A DNA stretch of 64,000 bases from the NCBI RefSeq assembly GCF_001691415.1, contig NZ_LRRR01000001.1, forward strand, positions 1-64,000, given 5' to 3'. The DNA comes from Pararhodobacter sp. CCB-MM2 (GTDB lineage: Bacteria > Pseudomonadota > Alphaproteobacteria > Rhodobacterales > Rhodobacteraceae). Of this stretch, positions 15,935 through 25,493 are shown one piece after another. The position numbers were made by a program, and so were the translations under genes. The notes beneath the pieces are model-generated. The model was not told the DNA's origin and made no database searches. It saw only the letters and a program-made list of their open reading frames with translations. The first letter of the stretch is position 1, and each line of letters begins with the position of its first letter.

Positions 15935-18265
15935 GTGACCCTTCCCGCCGAGCTGCGCATTCCCCGTCAGATCGCCGCCGAGATCGGTGCGCGCCCCGAA
16001 CAGGTGGCCGCCGCCGTGTCCCTGCTGGATGAGGGCGCGACCGTTCCCTTCGTCGCGCGCTACCGCAAGGAGGCGACCGGGGGCCTCGATGATTCGCAGT
16101 TGCGCACCCTCTCCGAGCGTCTGTCCTACCTGCGCGAGATGGAGGCGCGGCGGGCGACGATCCTCGACACCATCGCGCAGCAGGGCAAGCTGACCGACGA
16201 TCTGGCCAAGGCGATCAACGCGGCCGAGACGAAGTCGGTGCTGGAAGACCTGTATCTGCCCTACAAGCCCAAGCGCCGCACCAAGGCGATGATCGCGCGG
16301 GAGAACGGGCTGGAGCCTCTGGCCGATGCGATCCTCGCCGACCGCGCGGGCGATCCCGAGGCCTTGGCGGCGGGCTATCTCTCCGAGGCCGTCGCGGATG
16401 TGAAAGCCGCGCTGGAAGGCGCGCGCGAGATCATCGCAGAGCGCCTGACCGAGGATGCCGCGCTGAAGGCACAGCTGCGGGCGCATATGCTGGCCGTCGC
16501 ACGGCTGACCTCGCAGGTGATCGCGGGCAAGGAATCCGAGGGCGCGAAGTTCTCGGATTATTTCGAGCATTCCGAGGCGCTGGGCAGCACGCCGTCGCAC
16601 CGCGCGCTGGCGATGTTCCGGGGCCGCAATGAGGGGTTCCTTGCGCTGGATCTGGCCGTCGAGCCCGAGGCCGCACCGGGCGAATCCACCGCCGAGCGCA
16701 TGGTGAAGACCGCGCTCAACGTGGGGCGTGCGGGCAAGGCGGATCTGTGGCTCGGGACCGTCGCGGGCTGGGTCTGGCGCATCAAGCTGAAACTCAGCCT
16801 GACCATCGACCTGATGACCGATCTGCGCGAGAAGGCCGAGGCCGAGGCGATCCGCGTCTTCGCCCGCAACCTCAAGGACTTGCTGCTGGCCGCGCCCGCC
16901 GGGTCGAAGGCGACGATGGGCCTCGATCCCGGTATCCGCACCGGGGTGAAGGTCGCGGTGGTGGATGCGACCGGCAAGGTGGTCGAGACCTCGACCGTCT
17001 ATCCGTTCCAGCCGCGCATGGATGTGCAGGGCTCGCTGGCCGTGCTAGGCGCTCTGGTGCGCAAGCATGGCGTCGCGCTGATTGCCATTGGCAACGGCAC
17101 CGCCAGCCGCGAGACGGATGCGCTGGTGGCGGAGTTGCTGTCGAAGCTGCCCTCGCCGCGCCCGGTGAAGGTGGTAGTGTCGGAAGCCGGGGCCTCGGTC
17201 TATTCGGCCTCCGAACTGGCGGCGCGGGAATTCCCGGAGCTGGACGTGTCGCTGAGGGGCGCGGTGTCGATCGCGCGGCGCCTGCAGGACCCGCTGGCGG
17301 AACTGGTGAAGATCGAACCCAAGGCCATCGGCGTCGGCCAGTACCAGCATGACGTGAACCAATCGGCACTGGGCAAGGCGCTGGACGGCGTGGTCGAAGA
17401 CGCGGTGAACGCGGTGGGCGTGGAGCTGAACACCGCCTCGGCGCCGCTGCTGGCCCGGGTCTCGGGCCTCAGCGCGGGGCTGGCGGAATCCGTGGTGGCG
17501 CATCGGGATGCGAACGGCCCCTTCGCCAAGCGCCGGGATCTGTTGAAGGTCGCGCGGCTGGGGCCGAAGGCGTTCGAGCAGGCCGCGGGCTTCCTGCGCA
17601 TCCAGGGCGGCGACGAGCCGCTCGATGCCTCGGCGGTGCACCCGGAAGCCTATGACCTCGCGCGGAAGATCGTGAAGGCGGCGGGCAAGGACGTGTCGGC
17701 GCTGATGAAAGATCCGACCGCGCTGAAACGGCTGGAGCCGCGTGATTTCACCGATGAGACCTTCGGCCTGCCGACGGTGAAGGACATCCTGTCGGAACTA
17801 GAGAAACCCGGCCGCGACCCGCGTCCCGAGTTCAAGACCGCCACCTTCGCCGAAGGCGTGAACGAGATCCGCGACCTGAAGCCGGGGATGCGGCTGGAAG
17901 GCACGGTGACCAACGTTGCGGCCTTCGGGGCCTTCGTCGACATCGGCGTGCATCAGGACGGTCTCGTGCATGTGAGCCAGCTGGCCGACCGCTTCGTCAA
18001 GGATCCGCATGAGGTGGTGAAGGCGGGCGACGTGGTCTCGGTCCGGGTGGTCGAGGTGGATGTGGCCCGCAAGCGCATCGGCCTGACCATGCGCAAGGAC
18101 AACGCAGACACGCGCCCGCAACAGGGCCTGCGCGACCAGAAGAGCGGCCCGCAGAAAGGTGGCCGCGGGGCCCCGCCGCCGCGCTCGGCCTCGGCGGGAC
18201 CGGCGAAGAAGGACGAGACCGGGGCCTTCGGTGCCGCGTTGCTGGATGCGCTGAAGAAACGCTGA
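15935..18265 (+). CDS. tex: Tex-family RNA-binding protein
   Basis: A 776-residue transcription accessory protein. Domains in order are the helical N-terminal region, a YqgF/RNase H-like domain ([18 protein letters not shown] near residue 330), a helix-hairpin-helix region near 500-560, and a C-terminal S1 RNA-binding domain ([20 protein letters not shown] near 650-670). A low-complexity basic tail follows. Tex proteins bind nucleic acid and affect transcript stability or elongation. The GTG at 15935 has a GAGAGG ribosome site. Length is normal for the family. Confidence 0.96.
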   Translation: MTLPAELRIPRQIAAEIGARPEQVAAAVSLLDEGATVPFVARYRKEATGGLDDSQLRTLSERLSYLREMEARRATILDTIAQQGKLTDDLAKAINAAETKSVLEDLYLPYKPKRRTKAMIARENGLEPLADAILADRAGDPEALAAGYLSEAVADVKAALEGAREIIAERLTEDAALKAQLRAHMLAVARLTSQVIAGKESEGAKFSDYFEHSEALGSTPSHRALAMFRGRNEGFLALDLAVEPEAAPGESTAERMVKTALNVGRAGKADLWLGTVAGWVWRIKLKLSLTIDLMTDLREKAEAEAIRVFARNLKDLLLAAPAGSKATMGLDPGIRTGVKVAVVDATGKVVETSTVYPFQPRMDVQGSLAVLGALVRKHGVALIAIGNGTASRETDALVAELLSKLPSPRPVKVVVSEAGASVYSASELAAREFPELDVSLRGAVSIARRLQDPLAELVKIEPKAIGVGQYQHDVNQSALGKALDGVVEDAVNAVGVELNTASAPLLARVSGLSAGLAESVVAHRDANGPFAKRRDLLKVARLGPKAFEQAAGFLRIQGGDEPLDASAVHPEAYDLARKIVKAAGKDVSALMKDPTALKRLEPRDFTDETFGLPTVKDILSELEKPGRDPRPEFKTATFAEGVNEIRDLKPGMRLEGTVTNVAAFGAFVDIGVHQDGLVHVSQLADRFVKDPHEVVKAGDVVSVRVVEVDVARKRIGLTMRKDNADTRPQQGLRDQKSGPQKGGRGAPPPRSASAGPAKKDETGAFGAALLDALKKR

Positions 18266-18284
18266 GCCGTACCGGAACGTGAGG

Positions 18285-18362
18285 GCGAATCCGCAACAGG
18301 TGAAAATCGTTGTGGATTCGCAGCTTGCCCGAATCTGTGCCATGGGTCTTTGATCGACCCAT
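18285..18362. promoter_or_regulatory. Two strong inverted repeats between tex and the transporter gene
   Basis: The first is a 13-bp inverted repeat, GCGAATCCGCAAC (18285-18297) and GTTGTGGATTCGC (18309-18321), with one mismatch and an 11-base loop. The second is a perfect 7-bp repeat, ATGGGTC (18342-18348) and GACCCAT (18356-18362), ending 18 bp before the transporter start. Neither has a T tract. They may be a terminator for tex, an operator or a leader structure. Confidence 0.45.
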
Positions 18363-18380
18363 AGCCTGGGGGGGCAAACC

Positions 18381-19781
18381 ATGACTGATTCCGCGGCCAC
18401 GCCGGTGGCCGACCCTGTCGCATTGGCAAAAGCCACCGCGGCGGCCAAGAAACGTATCTGGGGCTGGTGGTGGTTCGATTGGGCCAGCCAGCCCTATAAC
18501 ACGCTGCTGATCACCTTCATCTTCGGCCCCTATGTGGTCGGCGTGGTGGGCGATGGCTCGCGCGCGCAGGCGATCTGGGGCTACGGCATCGGCTTCGCCG
18601 GCATCCTGTTGGCCATCCTCGCCCCCCTTCTGGGCGCGGTGGCGGACCGCTCGGGCAAGCGGATGGGCTTCATCTGGTTCTTCTCGGCGCTGTACGTGAT
18701 CGGCGCCTGGGGGGTCTGGTACTCGGCGCCTGCGGATTTCAACATCTGGTACGTGATGGCGATGTTCTGCATCGGCCTCATCGGCATGGAATTCGCCACC
18801 ATCTTCACCAATGCCATGCTCCCCGACCTCGCCCCGCGCGAGGAACTGGGCAAGGTCTCGGGCTCGGGCTGGGCCTGGGGCTATGTCGGCGGGCTGATCG
18901 CATTGATCCTGATGCTGACGCTGCTGGCCGAGGGCTCGAACGGGAAGACGCTGATCGGTATCGACCCGATCCTCGGCCTCGACGCCGCTACGCGGGAGGG
19001 GACCCGGTCGGTCGGGCCGCTGACGGCGATCTGGTATGTGGTCTTCATGATCCCGTTCTTCGTCTGGGTACGGGAGCCGCGCAAACCCGGCGCGGTCAGC
19101 ATTGGCACTGCGATTTCCGAGGCTTGGCCGGAACTGAAAGCGACCCTCGCGGGTTTGCCCAAGAACCGCAGCCTTTTCGCCTTCCTTGGATCCTCGATGT
19201 TCTACCGCGACGCGCTCAATGGCGTTTACACCTTCGGGGGCATCTATGCCGCCGGCGTGTTGGGCTGGAGCGTGGTGCAGGTCGGCATCTTCGGCATCCT
19301 CGCGGCTTTCACCGGCGCGCTGTTCGCGTTCCTCGGCGGCAAGGCGGACAGCAAGTTCGGCCCGAAGCCGGTGATCGTGTTCAATGTCGTGGCTTTGGCC
19401 CTGACGGCTTTGGCCATCGTCTTTGTCTCGCGTAATTCGGTGTTCGGCATGCCGGTCGCGGCGGATTCAGGCCTGCCTGATATCCTGTTCTACATCCTTG
19501 GCGCCATTGTCGGCGCGGCGGGCGGCGCGATGCAATCGGCCTCGCGCACGATGATGGTGCGGCAGGGCGGCGCCGAGAAGATGACCGAAGGCTTCGGCCT
19601 CTATGCGCTGTCGGGCAAGGCCACGGCCTTCCTTGCACCGCTGTCGATCGGCATCGTCACCGACCTGTCGGACAGCCAGCAGATCGGCATCCTGCCGGTC
19701 GTGGTGCTGTTCATTCTGGGCCTGCTGCTGCTGGCCTTCGTTCATCCCGAAGGATCGCAAGCGGAGGGGCGCGCGGCATGA
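18381..19781 (+). CDS. UMF1/Atg22-like MFS transporter
   Basis: A 466-residue major-facilitator protein with about 12 membrane helices. The N-terminal WGWWWFDWASQPYNTLLITFIFGPY motif is diagnostic of the UMF1 family related to fungal Atg22, whose members are thought to export amino acids or similar solutes. ADRSGKRMGFIW after helix 2 is the MFS loop motif. The ATG at 18381 follows a G-rich site. Its stop overlaps the start of the endopeptidase gene (ATGA), so the two are translationally coupled. Export of cell-wall breakdown products would fit that context but is only an inference. Confidence 0.9.
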   Translation: MTDSAATPVADPVALAKATAAAKKRIWGWWWFDWASQPYNTLLITFIFGPYVVGVVGDGSRAQAIWGYGIGFAGILLAILAPLLGAVADRSGKRMGFIWFFSALYVIGAWGVWYSAPADFNIWYVMAMFCIGLIGMEFATIFTNAMLPDLAPREELGKVSGSGWAWGYVGGLIALILMLTLLAEGSNGKTLIGIDPILGLDAATREGTRSVGPLTAIWYVVFMIPFFVWVREPRKPGAVSIGTAISEAWPELKATLAGLPKNRSLFAFLGSSMFYRDALNGVYTFGGIYAAGVLGWSVVQVGIFGILAAFTGALFAFLGGKADSKFGPKPVIVFNVVALALTALAIVFVSRNSVFGMPVAADSGLPDILFYILGAIVGAAGGAMQSASRTMMVRQGGAEKMTEGFGLYALSGKATAFLAPLSIGIVTDLSDSQQIGILPVVVLFILGLLLLAFVHPEGSQAEGRAA

Positions 19782-20692
19782 AGAAACTGGGTCTCGTGAT
19801 CGGTGCGTTGTTCCTTGCGGCCTGCGGCACCACCGCAGCCGTCGATCCCGCGGTCGCCAGCCGGTTGGCAAACCAGCTGTTCGGCGCGGCTTCAACAGGG
19901 ACCAACGCCCCGGCCGAGACCTATGGCTCTTATGCACGCGGCTGCGGTGACGGCTTTGTCCAGCTGCCCGAGACAGGGCCGACATGGCAGGCGATGCGCC
20001 TGTCGCGAAACCGCAACTGGGGTCATCCCGAGATGATCACCTTCTTGCAGGACCTGAGCCGGCAGGCCGTGGCCATCGGCTGGAACGGGCTCTATGTCGG
20101 AGACATCAGCCAGCCGCGCGGGGGGCCGATGACCTCGGGCCATGCCAGCCACCAGATGGGCCTCGATGCCGATATCTGGATGCTGCCGCCGGGCCGTCTG
20201 GACCTGTCGCGGACTGAACGTGAGAACCTGTCCTCGGTCAGCGTGCGCACGGCGGATCAGCGCGGCGTGACCAACCATTGGACGCCCCAACACGCGCAGG
20301 TTCTGCGTGCCGCGGCCTCGGACCCGCGTGTTGACCGGATCTTCGTCGCGGCCGCCGTCAAGATCGAGATGTGCCGCACCGCCACGCCCGCCGACACGCC
20401 GTGGCTGCAGCGCATCCGCCCGATTCAGGGCCACAACTACCATTTCCACGTCCGGCTTCGCTGCCCCGCCGGATCCCCCGATTGCGAAACGCAATCCCCG
20501 ACCGTGGCCGAGCTGTCGAATGGCGGCAATGGCTGCGATGCAACTCTGCAATGGTGGGTGACAGATTACCTGACCCCGCCAGCGCGTACCGAGGAGGAGC
20601 CGCCGGAAGATCCTGCCCCGCGCCGTCGCCATCCCCGGGAATTCACCATGGCGGATCTGCCCCGCCAATGCTCGGAAGTTGTTCAAAGATGA
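19778..20692 (+). CDS. mepA: Penicillin-insensitive murein endopeptidase MepA (M74), lipoprotein form
   Basis: A 304-residue peptidoglycan endopeptidase cleaving D-Ala-mDAP cross-links. The zinc-ligand motif GHASHQMGLDADIW lies near residues 126-139 and the second His cluster NYHFHVRL near residue 220. Cysteines are conserved in the mature part. The N-terminus MKKLGLVIGALFLAACGT carries a lipobox (LAAC), so the enzyme is probably lipid-anchored, unlike soluble periplasmic MepA of E. coli. The gene overlaps both neighbours by 4 bp. Confidence 0.92.
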   Translation: MKKLGLVIGALFLAACGTTAAVDPAVASRLANQLFGAASTGTNAPAETYGSYARGCGDGFVQLPETGPTWQAMRLSRNRNWGHPEMITFLQDLSRQAVAIGWNGLYVGDISQPRGGPMTSGHASHQMGLDADIWMLPPGRLDLSRTERENLSSVSVRTADQRGVTNHWTPQHAQVLRAAASDPRVDRIFVAAAVKIEMCRTATPADTPWLQRIRPIQGHNYHFHVRLRCPAGSPDCETQSPTVAELSNGGNGCDATLQWWVTDYLTPPARTEEEPPEDPAPRRRHPREFTMADLPRQCSEVVQR

Positions 20693-21627
20693 TTGCTGCC
20701 CGCCTTCTTCGTTCCGCTGTCCTGACGCTTGCCGCCCTGCTGCCCGCGGCGCTGGCTCAGGCCCAACCCGCCACCTATTACGCCGGTGTCGTCCAGCACC
20801 CGCCGACCTCAATCCCGGCCACGCAGGTCGTCGCGCGCTACACCCTGCCCCGCATGTCGGGCGGCGTGAACGACTTCTCGGGGATTGCCACCCGCGACGG
20901 GGTCAACATCATCATGGTCTCGGACCACGGCTATCTGGTGCGGGGTCGCCTGCAACGTGGCTACGGCCAGTCGATCGACGGGATGGAGCTGCGCCAGTTC
21001 GTGCCCCTGCTCGATGAGAACGGCCAGCCGCTGGGTGCCGGGATGCGCGACGCCGAGGGCGTGTCGATCGGCCGGGACGGCGCGATCTATGTCGCCTTCG
21101 AGGAACACAACCGCGTGCTGCGTTACGCCCGCGCCGGGGGCCCGGCACAGGATCTGGGCGTGCATCGCGACTTCAGCCGCCTGCGCGCGGGCCGTGGCCT
21201 TGAATCCGTCGCCGTCGCCCCGGATGGTCGGGTCTATTCGATCCCGGAACGCGCCGCCCGCGCGACCTACGGCTTCCCCTCCTACGTCTGGCGCAATGGG
21301 GCCGGCTGGGACGGCGCCTTCCGCCTGCCCTCGGACGGGCAATTCCTGCCGGTGGGTGCGGATTTCGGTCCCGATGGCCGGCTCTATGTCCTCGAGCGTG
21401 AATATTCCGCCCGCGGCTATCGCAGTCAGGTCCGCCGCTTCTCGGTCAACGGGCAGGGCATCTCCGAAGGCCAATGGGTCATGCGCTCGGAAGTGGGCCA
21501 GTTCGGGAACCTTGAGGGGCTTGCGGTGTTTCGTGACTGGGGCGGGCGCATCCGCCTGCTGATGGTCTCGGACGATGACCGTGGCCGCGGCCCGAGCGAG
21601 CTGATCGACGTGGTGGTAAACCGCTGA
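20689..21627 (+). CDS. Esterase-like phytase-family secreted protein
   Basis: A 312-residue exported protein with signal peptide about residues 1-25 (ALAQA cleavage) and an esterase-like-activity-of-phytase beta-propeller domain. Typical segments are NDFSGIATRDG, MVSDHGYLVRG, RDAEGVSIGRDG, FEEHNRVLRY, NLEGLAVF and LLMVSDDD. Family members are predicted periplasmic phosphoesterases, and the substrate is uncertain. The ATG at 20689 overlaps the endopeptidase stop. Longer upstream extension in this frame is only antisense-free overlap with mepA and is rejected. Confidence 0.85.
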   Translation: MIAARLLRSAVLTLAALLPAALAQAQPATYYAGVVQHPPTSIPATQVVARYTLPRMSGGVNDFSGIATRDGVNIIMVSDHGYLVRGRLQRGYGQSIDGMELRQFVPLLDENGQPLGAGMRDAEGVSIGRDGAIYVAFEEHNRVLRYARAGGPAQDLGVHRDFSRLRAGRGLESVAVAPDGRVYSIPERAARATYGFPSYVWRNGAGWDGAFRLPSDGQFLPVGADFGPDGRLYVLEREYSARGYRSQVRRFSVNGQGISEGQWVMRSEVGQFGNLEGLAVFRDWGGRIRLLMVSDDDRGRGPSELIDVVVNR

Positions 21628-21638
21628 GCGTTGCAAGC

Positions 21639-21653
21639 GGGGCCGAAGGCCCC
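21639..21653 (+). terminator. Short hairpin after the phytase-like gene
   Basis: GGGGCC-GAA-GGCCCC, 12 bp after the stop, without a T tract. Weak terminator candidate. Confidence 0.35.
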
Positions 21654-21689
21654 CATCTGAAAGGATGAAAGCGACGCGAGAGGCACCCC

Positions 21690-22682
21690 TTGGCTGAGAC
21701 GCAACGACACCTCGAACCCGCCGTGCCGGTGATCTGGCTTTTGGGCAAGACCGGCGCGGGCAAGACCTCGCTGGTCCGCGCCCTCACCGGCGCGGGCGAG
21801 ATCGGCAACGGCTTCGCCCCGGGCACCCTGCACTCGACGGTGCATGACTTCCCCTCTGACGCCCCGGCGATCCGCTTCCTCGACACGCGGGGGCTGGGCG
21901 AGGCCGGGCACGACGCCAGCGCCGACATCGCCGCCGCCCAAGGCTCGGCGCAGGCGATCCTTGCGGTGATGCGTCTGGATGACCCCGTGCAGAGCCCGGT
22001 GGCAGAGATCCTGCGCAAGACGAAGCTGCCCGTCCTTCTGGTGCATACCGGCGCCGATCTGGTGGCCGACCCCGGCGCGCAGATCCGCGCGAAGGCGCAT
22101 GTCACCGAACTCATCGGGCGCGAATTCCCCTCCGTCACGCTGTCTTTGCCGTCCGAGGGCCTGATGACCGGCGTCGAGGCGCTGCTTGATGCCCTCGACA
22201 GCTTCCTGCCCCGTGCCGCAGCCGCCCTGCGCCGCGCCGATGAGGCCCGGATGTTCCAGACCCTGCGCGGCACCGTCCTGCGCTATGCAGCGATGGCGGG
22301 GGCGACGGATGTGGTGCCGCTGGCCGGGCTGGCGACCGTGCCGGCCACGCAAAGTGCGATGCTGAAGGCGCTGGCGAAGAAACACGGGGTGGAGCTGACG
22401 CCCTCGCGGCTGGGCCTTCTGGCCTCGGCCCTCGGGGTGGGGTCGCTGTTGCGGATGGGCGCGGGGCTGCTGGTCCGGCAGGGCGTCAAGCTGGTGCCGG
22501 TTGCCGGCCAGACCATCGGCGCAGCCGCCGCGGCGACGACCAGTTTCGCCACAACTTATGCCTTGGGCCGGGCAGCCTCGGCGTGGTTCTACGGGGTCTC
22601 GAAGGGCGCCGAGCCCGACAGCGCCAGCCTGCGCGCGCTCTATGACAAGGCGCTGAGGGGCGCGCGGCATGACGCTGGTTGA
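21690..22682 (+). CDS. GTPase with C-terminal DUF697 membrane domain
   Basis: A 330-residue protein. The G domain has a P-loop GKTGAGKTSL at about residues 19-28 and a G3 motif FLDTRGLGE near residue 63. The C-terminal half holds two hydrophobic stretches (DVVPLAGLATVPATQ and LVPVAGQTIGAAAAATTSFA, the latter followed by TYALGRAASAWF), the pattern of DUF697 as in YcjF. It is probably membrane-associated. The start is a TTG at 21690 with GAGAGG upstream. It overlaps the next GTPase gene by 14 bp, and the two proteins likely act together. Confidence 0.82.
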   Translation: MAETQRHLEPAVPVIWLLGKTGAGKTSLVRALTGAGEIGNGFAPGTLHSTVHDFPSDAPAIRFLDTRGLGEAGHDASADIAAAQGSAQAILAVMRLDDPVQSPVAEILRKTKLPVLLVHTGADLVADPGAQIRAKAHVTELIGREFPSVTLSLPSEGLMTGVEALLDALDSFLPRAAAALRRADEARMFQTLRGTVLRYAAMAGATDVVPLAGLATVPATQSAMLKALAKKHGVELTPSRLGLLASALGVGSLLRMGAGLLVRQGVKLVPVAGQTIGAAAAATTSFATTYALGRAASAWFYGVSKGAEPDSASLRALYDKALRGARHDAG

Positions 22683-24174
22683 ACGGCTGCGGCACACGCT
22701 TCTGCGTTGGGACCGGCTCGGCCTCGCCGCCGTGCTGGCGCTGCCGCTGACGATCTCCTCGATCCTCGGTTTCATGTATCTGCACGAGCACGGCTACCTG
22801 CTCTGGTTCGCCCTCGGCTCGGCGCTGTTCTATGCGGGCTTTCGGGGCGCCGTTGCCATAGCCCGATGGCGCACAAGATCGCTGGGCGAGCGCGAGCCGC
22901 GTGAGCTGGAGGGTCCCAAACCCTCGCCCGAATGGTCCGACGCCGAGAAGGCCGCCTTCAGCCGCGCCCGCAGCCGCATCGACCGCCGCCTGCGCGAACA
23001 GCTCCCCTGGGCGAAGCTGCCCGAGGAAGCGCTCAGCGTGGTCGAGGAAGTCGCGGCGGACCTGTCGAACGGCCAACGCTCGGCCCTGGATTTCACCCTG
23101 CCCGAGGCGCTGATGCTGGTCGATCAGGTCGCCCTTCGCTACCGCGCCTTCCTGCTGGAGAACGTGCCCTATTCCGACCGGCTGTCCGTACGCACGATGC
23201 ACTGGCTCTGGCGCAAGCAGGACGCGGCCCTGACCGCCTGGGAGACCGGGTTTCTGGCGTGGCGCGGGGTGCGGCTGGTGCTGAACCCCGCGGTGGGTCT
23301 CCTGCGTGAGGCCGAGCGGGTCATGGCGACCGGCCTGCAGGACCGGCTGACCGAGAAATTCCGCCGCGACGCGCAGGCGATCCTGCTGGAAGAGGCCGCG
23401 CAGGCCGCGATCGACCTCTATTCCGGGCGGCTGAAAGTCACCGACGCCGATATCTCGCGCCATGCCGCGCGGATCACGGTGCCCGAGGCGCGACCCGAAG
23501 GCGCGGTGCAGATCGTCATCGTCGGTCAGACCGCGGCCGGGAAATCGACCCTGCTCAACGCTTTGCTGGAGGAAGACGCCGCCGAAACCGACGCCGCGCC
23601 GACGACCGACACCGCCGTCGCGCATGCGATGGAAGAGGGCGTGAGGCTTGTCGACACGCCGGGCATCGATGGCAGCGAACGCATGGCTCGCGCCGTCGCC
23701 GCGCAGATGGTCACCGCCGATCTGGTGATTTGGGTGCACCGCGCGAACCGCCCCGGCCGCGCCGCCGATATTGCCCTGCGCGACGAATTCGCCACGGCCA
23801 TGGCGCGCGACCCGGCCAGCCGCCAGCCGCCGGTGATTCATGTCGCCAATGCCGCGGACCTGCTGCTGCCAGGCTGGCCGCGCCCCGAGAACACGCTGAC
23901 GTCCGAGGACCGCGCGCGCCTCGACGCCGCCACCGCCTCCATCGCGCAGGCGATGGGCGTCGCGGAGGTCCTGCCCATCCGCGCCGAGGCCCCCGACTGG
24001 AACCTCGACACCCTGCGCGGCGCCATTGACGCGGTGCTGCCCGAGGCCCGCATGACCCGCCGCAACCGCCTGCGCCGTCGCGCCGCCGAGGGTGAGGGCT
24101 GGCGCGGCAACCTGACCCGGGCGCGGAAGGGGCTGGGGTCGGTGGGGCGCGTCTTCTCCAGCCGTTGGCGCTGA
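22669..24174 (+). CDS. Membrane-anchored GTPase (dynamin/YcjX-like superfamily)
   Basis: A 501-residue protein with two N-terminal transmembrane helices (about residues 17-37 and 43-62), a long alpha-helical region of about 200 residues, then a G domain. The domain shows a P-loop VGQTAAGKSTLLNAL near residue 285, a G3 motif RLVDTPGIDGSE and NAADLL in the G4 position. The C-terminus is strongly basic. The topology (membrane anchor, helical stalk, GTPase) suggests a membrane-remodelling or stress role, but I cannot assign one. The ATG at 22669 lies inside the preceding GTPase gene. Confidence 0.8.
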   Translation: MTLVERLRHTLLRWDRLGLAAVLALPLTISSILGFMYLHEHGYLLWFALGSALFYAGFRGAVAIARWRTRSLGEREPRELEGPKPSPEWSDAEKAAFSRARSRIDRRLREQLPWAKLPEEALSVVEEVAADLSNGQRSALDFTLPEALMLVDQVALRYRAFLLENVPYSDRLSVRTMHWLWRKQDAALTAWETGFLAWRGVRLVLNPAVGLLREAERVMATGLQDRLTEKFRRDAQAILLEEAAQAAIDLYSGRLKVTDADISRHAARITVPEARPEGAVQIVIVGQTAAGKSTLLNALLEEDAAETDAAPTTDTAVAHAMEEGVRLVDTPGIDGSERMARAVAAQMVTADLVIWVHRANRPGRAADIALRDEFATAMARDPASRQPPVIHVANAADLLLPGWPRPENTLTSEDRARLDAATASIAQAMGVAEVLPIRAEAPDWNLDTLRGAIDAVLPEARMTRRNRLRRRAAEGEGWRGNLTRARKGLGSVGRVFSSRWR

Positions 24175-24183
24175 GGGGCGGGC

Positions 24184-24216
24184 GTCACAAGGTGAGTATT
24201 TGAGACAAGGTGAGAG
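24184..24216 (+). repeat. Dispersed repeat core, copy C (partial)
   Basis: GTGAGTATTTGAGACAAGGTGAGAG, preceded by a second partial ACAAGGTGA. It lies in the gap between the GTPase gene and lhgO. Confidence 0.65.
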
Positions 24217-24257
24217 GGCCGGTTGCGCGCCTTCTCGGGCGGAGGCATGATCCGCGC

Positions 24258-25448
24258 ATGATCTACGATTTCTGCATTCTCGGCGGCGGTATCGTCGGCC
24301 TCGCCACAGCGCGGGCGCTGCTGGCGCGGCAACCCGGCGCGAGCCTTGTCCTGCTGGAGAAGGAGCCGGGTCTCGGGCGGCACCAGACCGGGCATAATTC
24401 CGGCGTGATCCATTCGGGCATCTACTACGCGCCGGGCAGTCTGAAGGCGCGCCTGTGCCGGGAAGGCGCCGCGCAGACGAAGGAATTCTGCGCGGAACAT
24501 GGCATTCCCTATGAGGATCGCGGCAAGCTGATCGTCGCGACACGGGAGGAGGAAATCTCGCGGCTCGATGCGCTGTACGAGCGCGCGGGCGAGAACGGGA
24601 TCAAGGCTTCGCTGGTCTCGCAGGCCGAAATCGCCGAGCGCGAACCGACGATTGCGGGGCTGAAGGGGATCTTGGTGCCCGAAGCCGCCATCGTCGATTA
24701 CAAGGCCGTCCTGCGCGCCTTGGCCGCCGAGATCGAGGGCAAGGGCGCCGAGATCCGCTACAATGCCCAGCCCACGGCCATCCGCGAAGGGGGCGAGGCG
24801 GTGGAGCTGGACCTGCCCGGCGGGTCAATCCAAGCGCGCAAGCTGGTGGCCTGCGCCGGGCTGCAATCCGACCGGGTGGCGCGCATGGCGGGGCTGCCGA
24901 TCCGGCACCGGATCGTGCCGTTCCGGGGCGAATACTGGCGGCTGCGGCCCGAGAAATCCCGCGTCGCCCATGCGATGATCTACCCGGTGCCGGAGCCCGG
25001 TCTGCCGTTCCTTGGCGTGCATCTGACGCCGATGATCGACGGCTCGATGACCGTGGGTCCGAATGCCATGCTGGGCCTCGCGCGCGAGGGTTATCCGAAA
25101 CTCTCGATGAACCTGCGCGACATGGTCGACATGGCCAGCTTTCCCGGCTTCTGGGGCGCCTTGGCGAAGAACATCCGCCCCGGCCTCGACGAGATCGGCA
25201 ATTCGCTGTTCAAGCGCCGCTATCTGGCCGCCTGCCAGCGCTATTGCCCGGAACTGGAACTTAGCGACATGCTGCCGATGGAGCCCGGCATTCGCGCGCA
25301 GGCGGTGGGCGCGGACGGCACCATGCTGCACGACTTCCTGTTCCTCGATACCGACCGGATGCTGCATGTCTGCAACGCGCCCTCGCCCGCCGCGACCTCG
25401 GCCCTGCCGATCGGCGACATGATCGCGGATCGCTTACTCGGCGCTTGA
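24258..25448 (+). CDS. lhgO: L-2-hydroxyglutarate oxidase/dehydrogenase
   Basis: A 396-residue FAD oxidoreductase of the LhgO (YgaF) group, oxidising L-2-hydroxyglutarate to 2-oxoglutarate with electrons passed to the membrane quinone pool. The N-terminal dinucleotide motif is CILGGGIVGLATARALL. Family-specific HNSGVIHSGIYYAPGSLKARLC follows at about residues 46-67, and the C-terminus has NAPSPAATSALPIGD. The ATG at 24258 gives the normal length; the preceding GGAGG is rather far (about 12 bases). The gene appears monocistronic. Confidence 0.93.
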   Translation: MIYDFCILGGGIVGLATARALLARQPGASLVLLEKEPGLGRHQTGHNSGVIHSGIYYAPGSLKARLCREGAAQTKEFCAEHGIPYEDRGKLIVATREEEISRLDALYERAGENGIKASLVSQAEIAEREPTIAGLKGILVPEAAIVDYKAVLRALAAEIEGKGAEIRYNAQPTAIREGGEAVELDLPGGSIQARKLVACAGLQSDRVARMAGLPIRHRIVPFRGEYWRLRPEKSRVAHAMIYPVPEPGLPFLGVHLTPMIDGSMTVGPNAMLGLAREGYPKLSMNLRDMVDMASFPGFWGALAKNIRPGLDEIGNSLFKRRYLAACQRYCPELELSDMLPMEPGIRAQAVGADGTMLHDFLFLDTDRMLHVCNAPSPAATSALPIGDMIADRLLGA

Positions 25449-25458
25449 GATAAATCAA
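25445..25458 (+). promoter_or_regulatory. FNR-type box TTGAG-N4-ATCAA
   Basis: TTGAGATAAATCAA matches TTGAT-N4-ATCAA at 9 of 10 positions. It overlaps the lhgO stop codon and is centred 42 bp before the ABC ATPase start codon. A class II activated transcript would begin at or next to that ATG, so the mRNA would be nearly leaderless. Confidence 0.5.
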
Positions 25459-25493
25459 CACGGGCCTTGCGTCTTTGTGCCAGTCTGGGTTGC

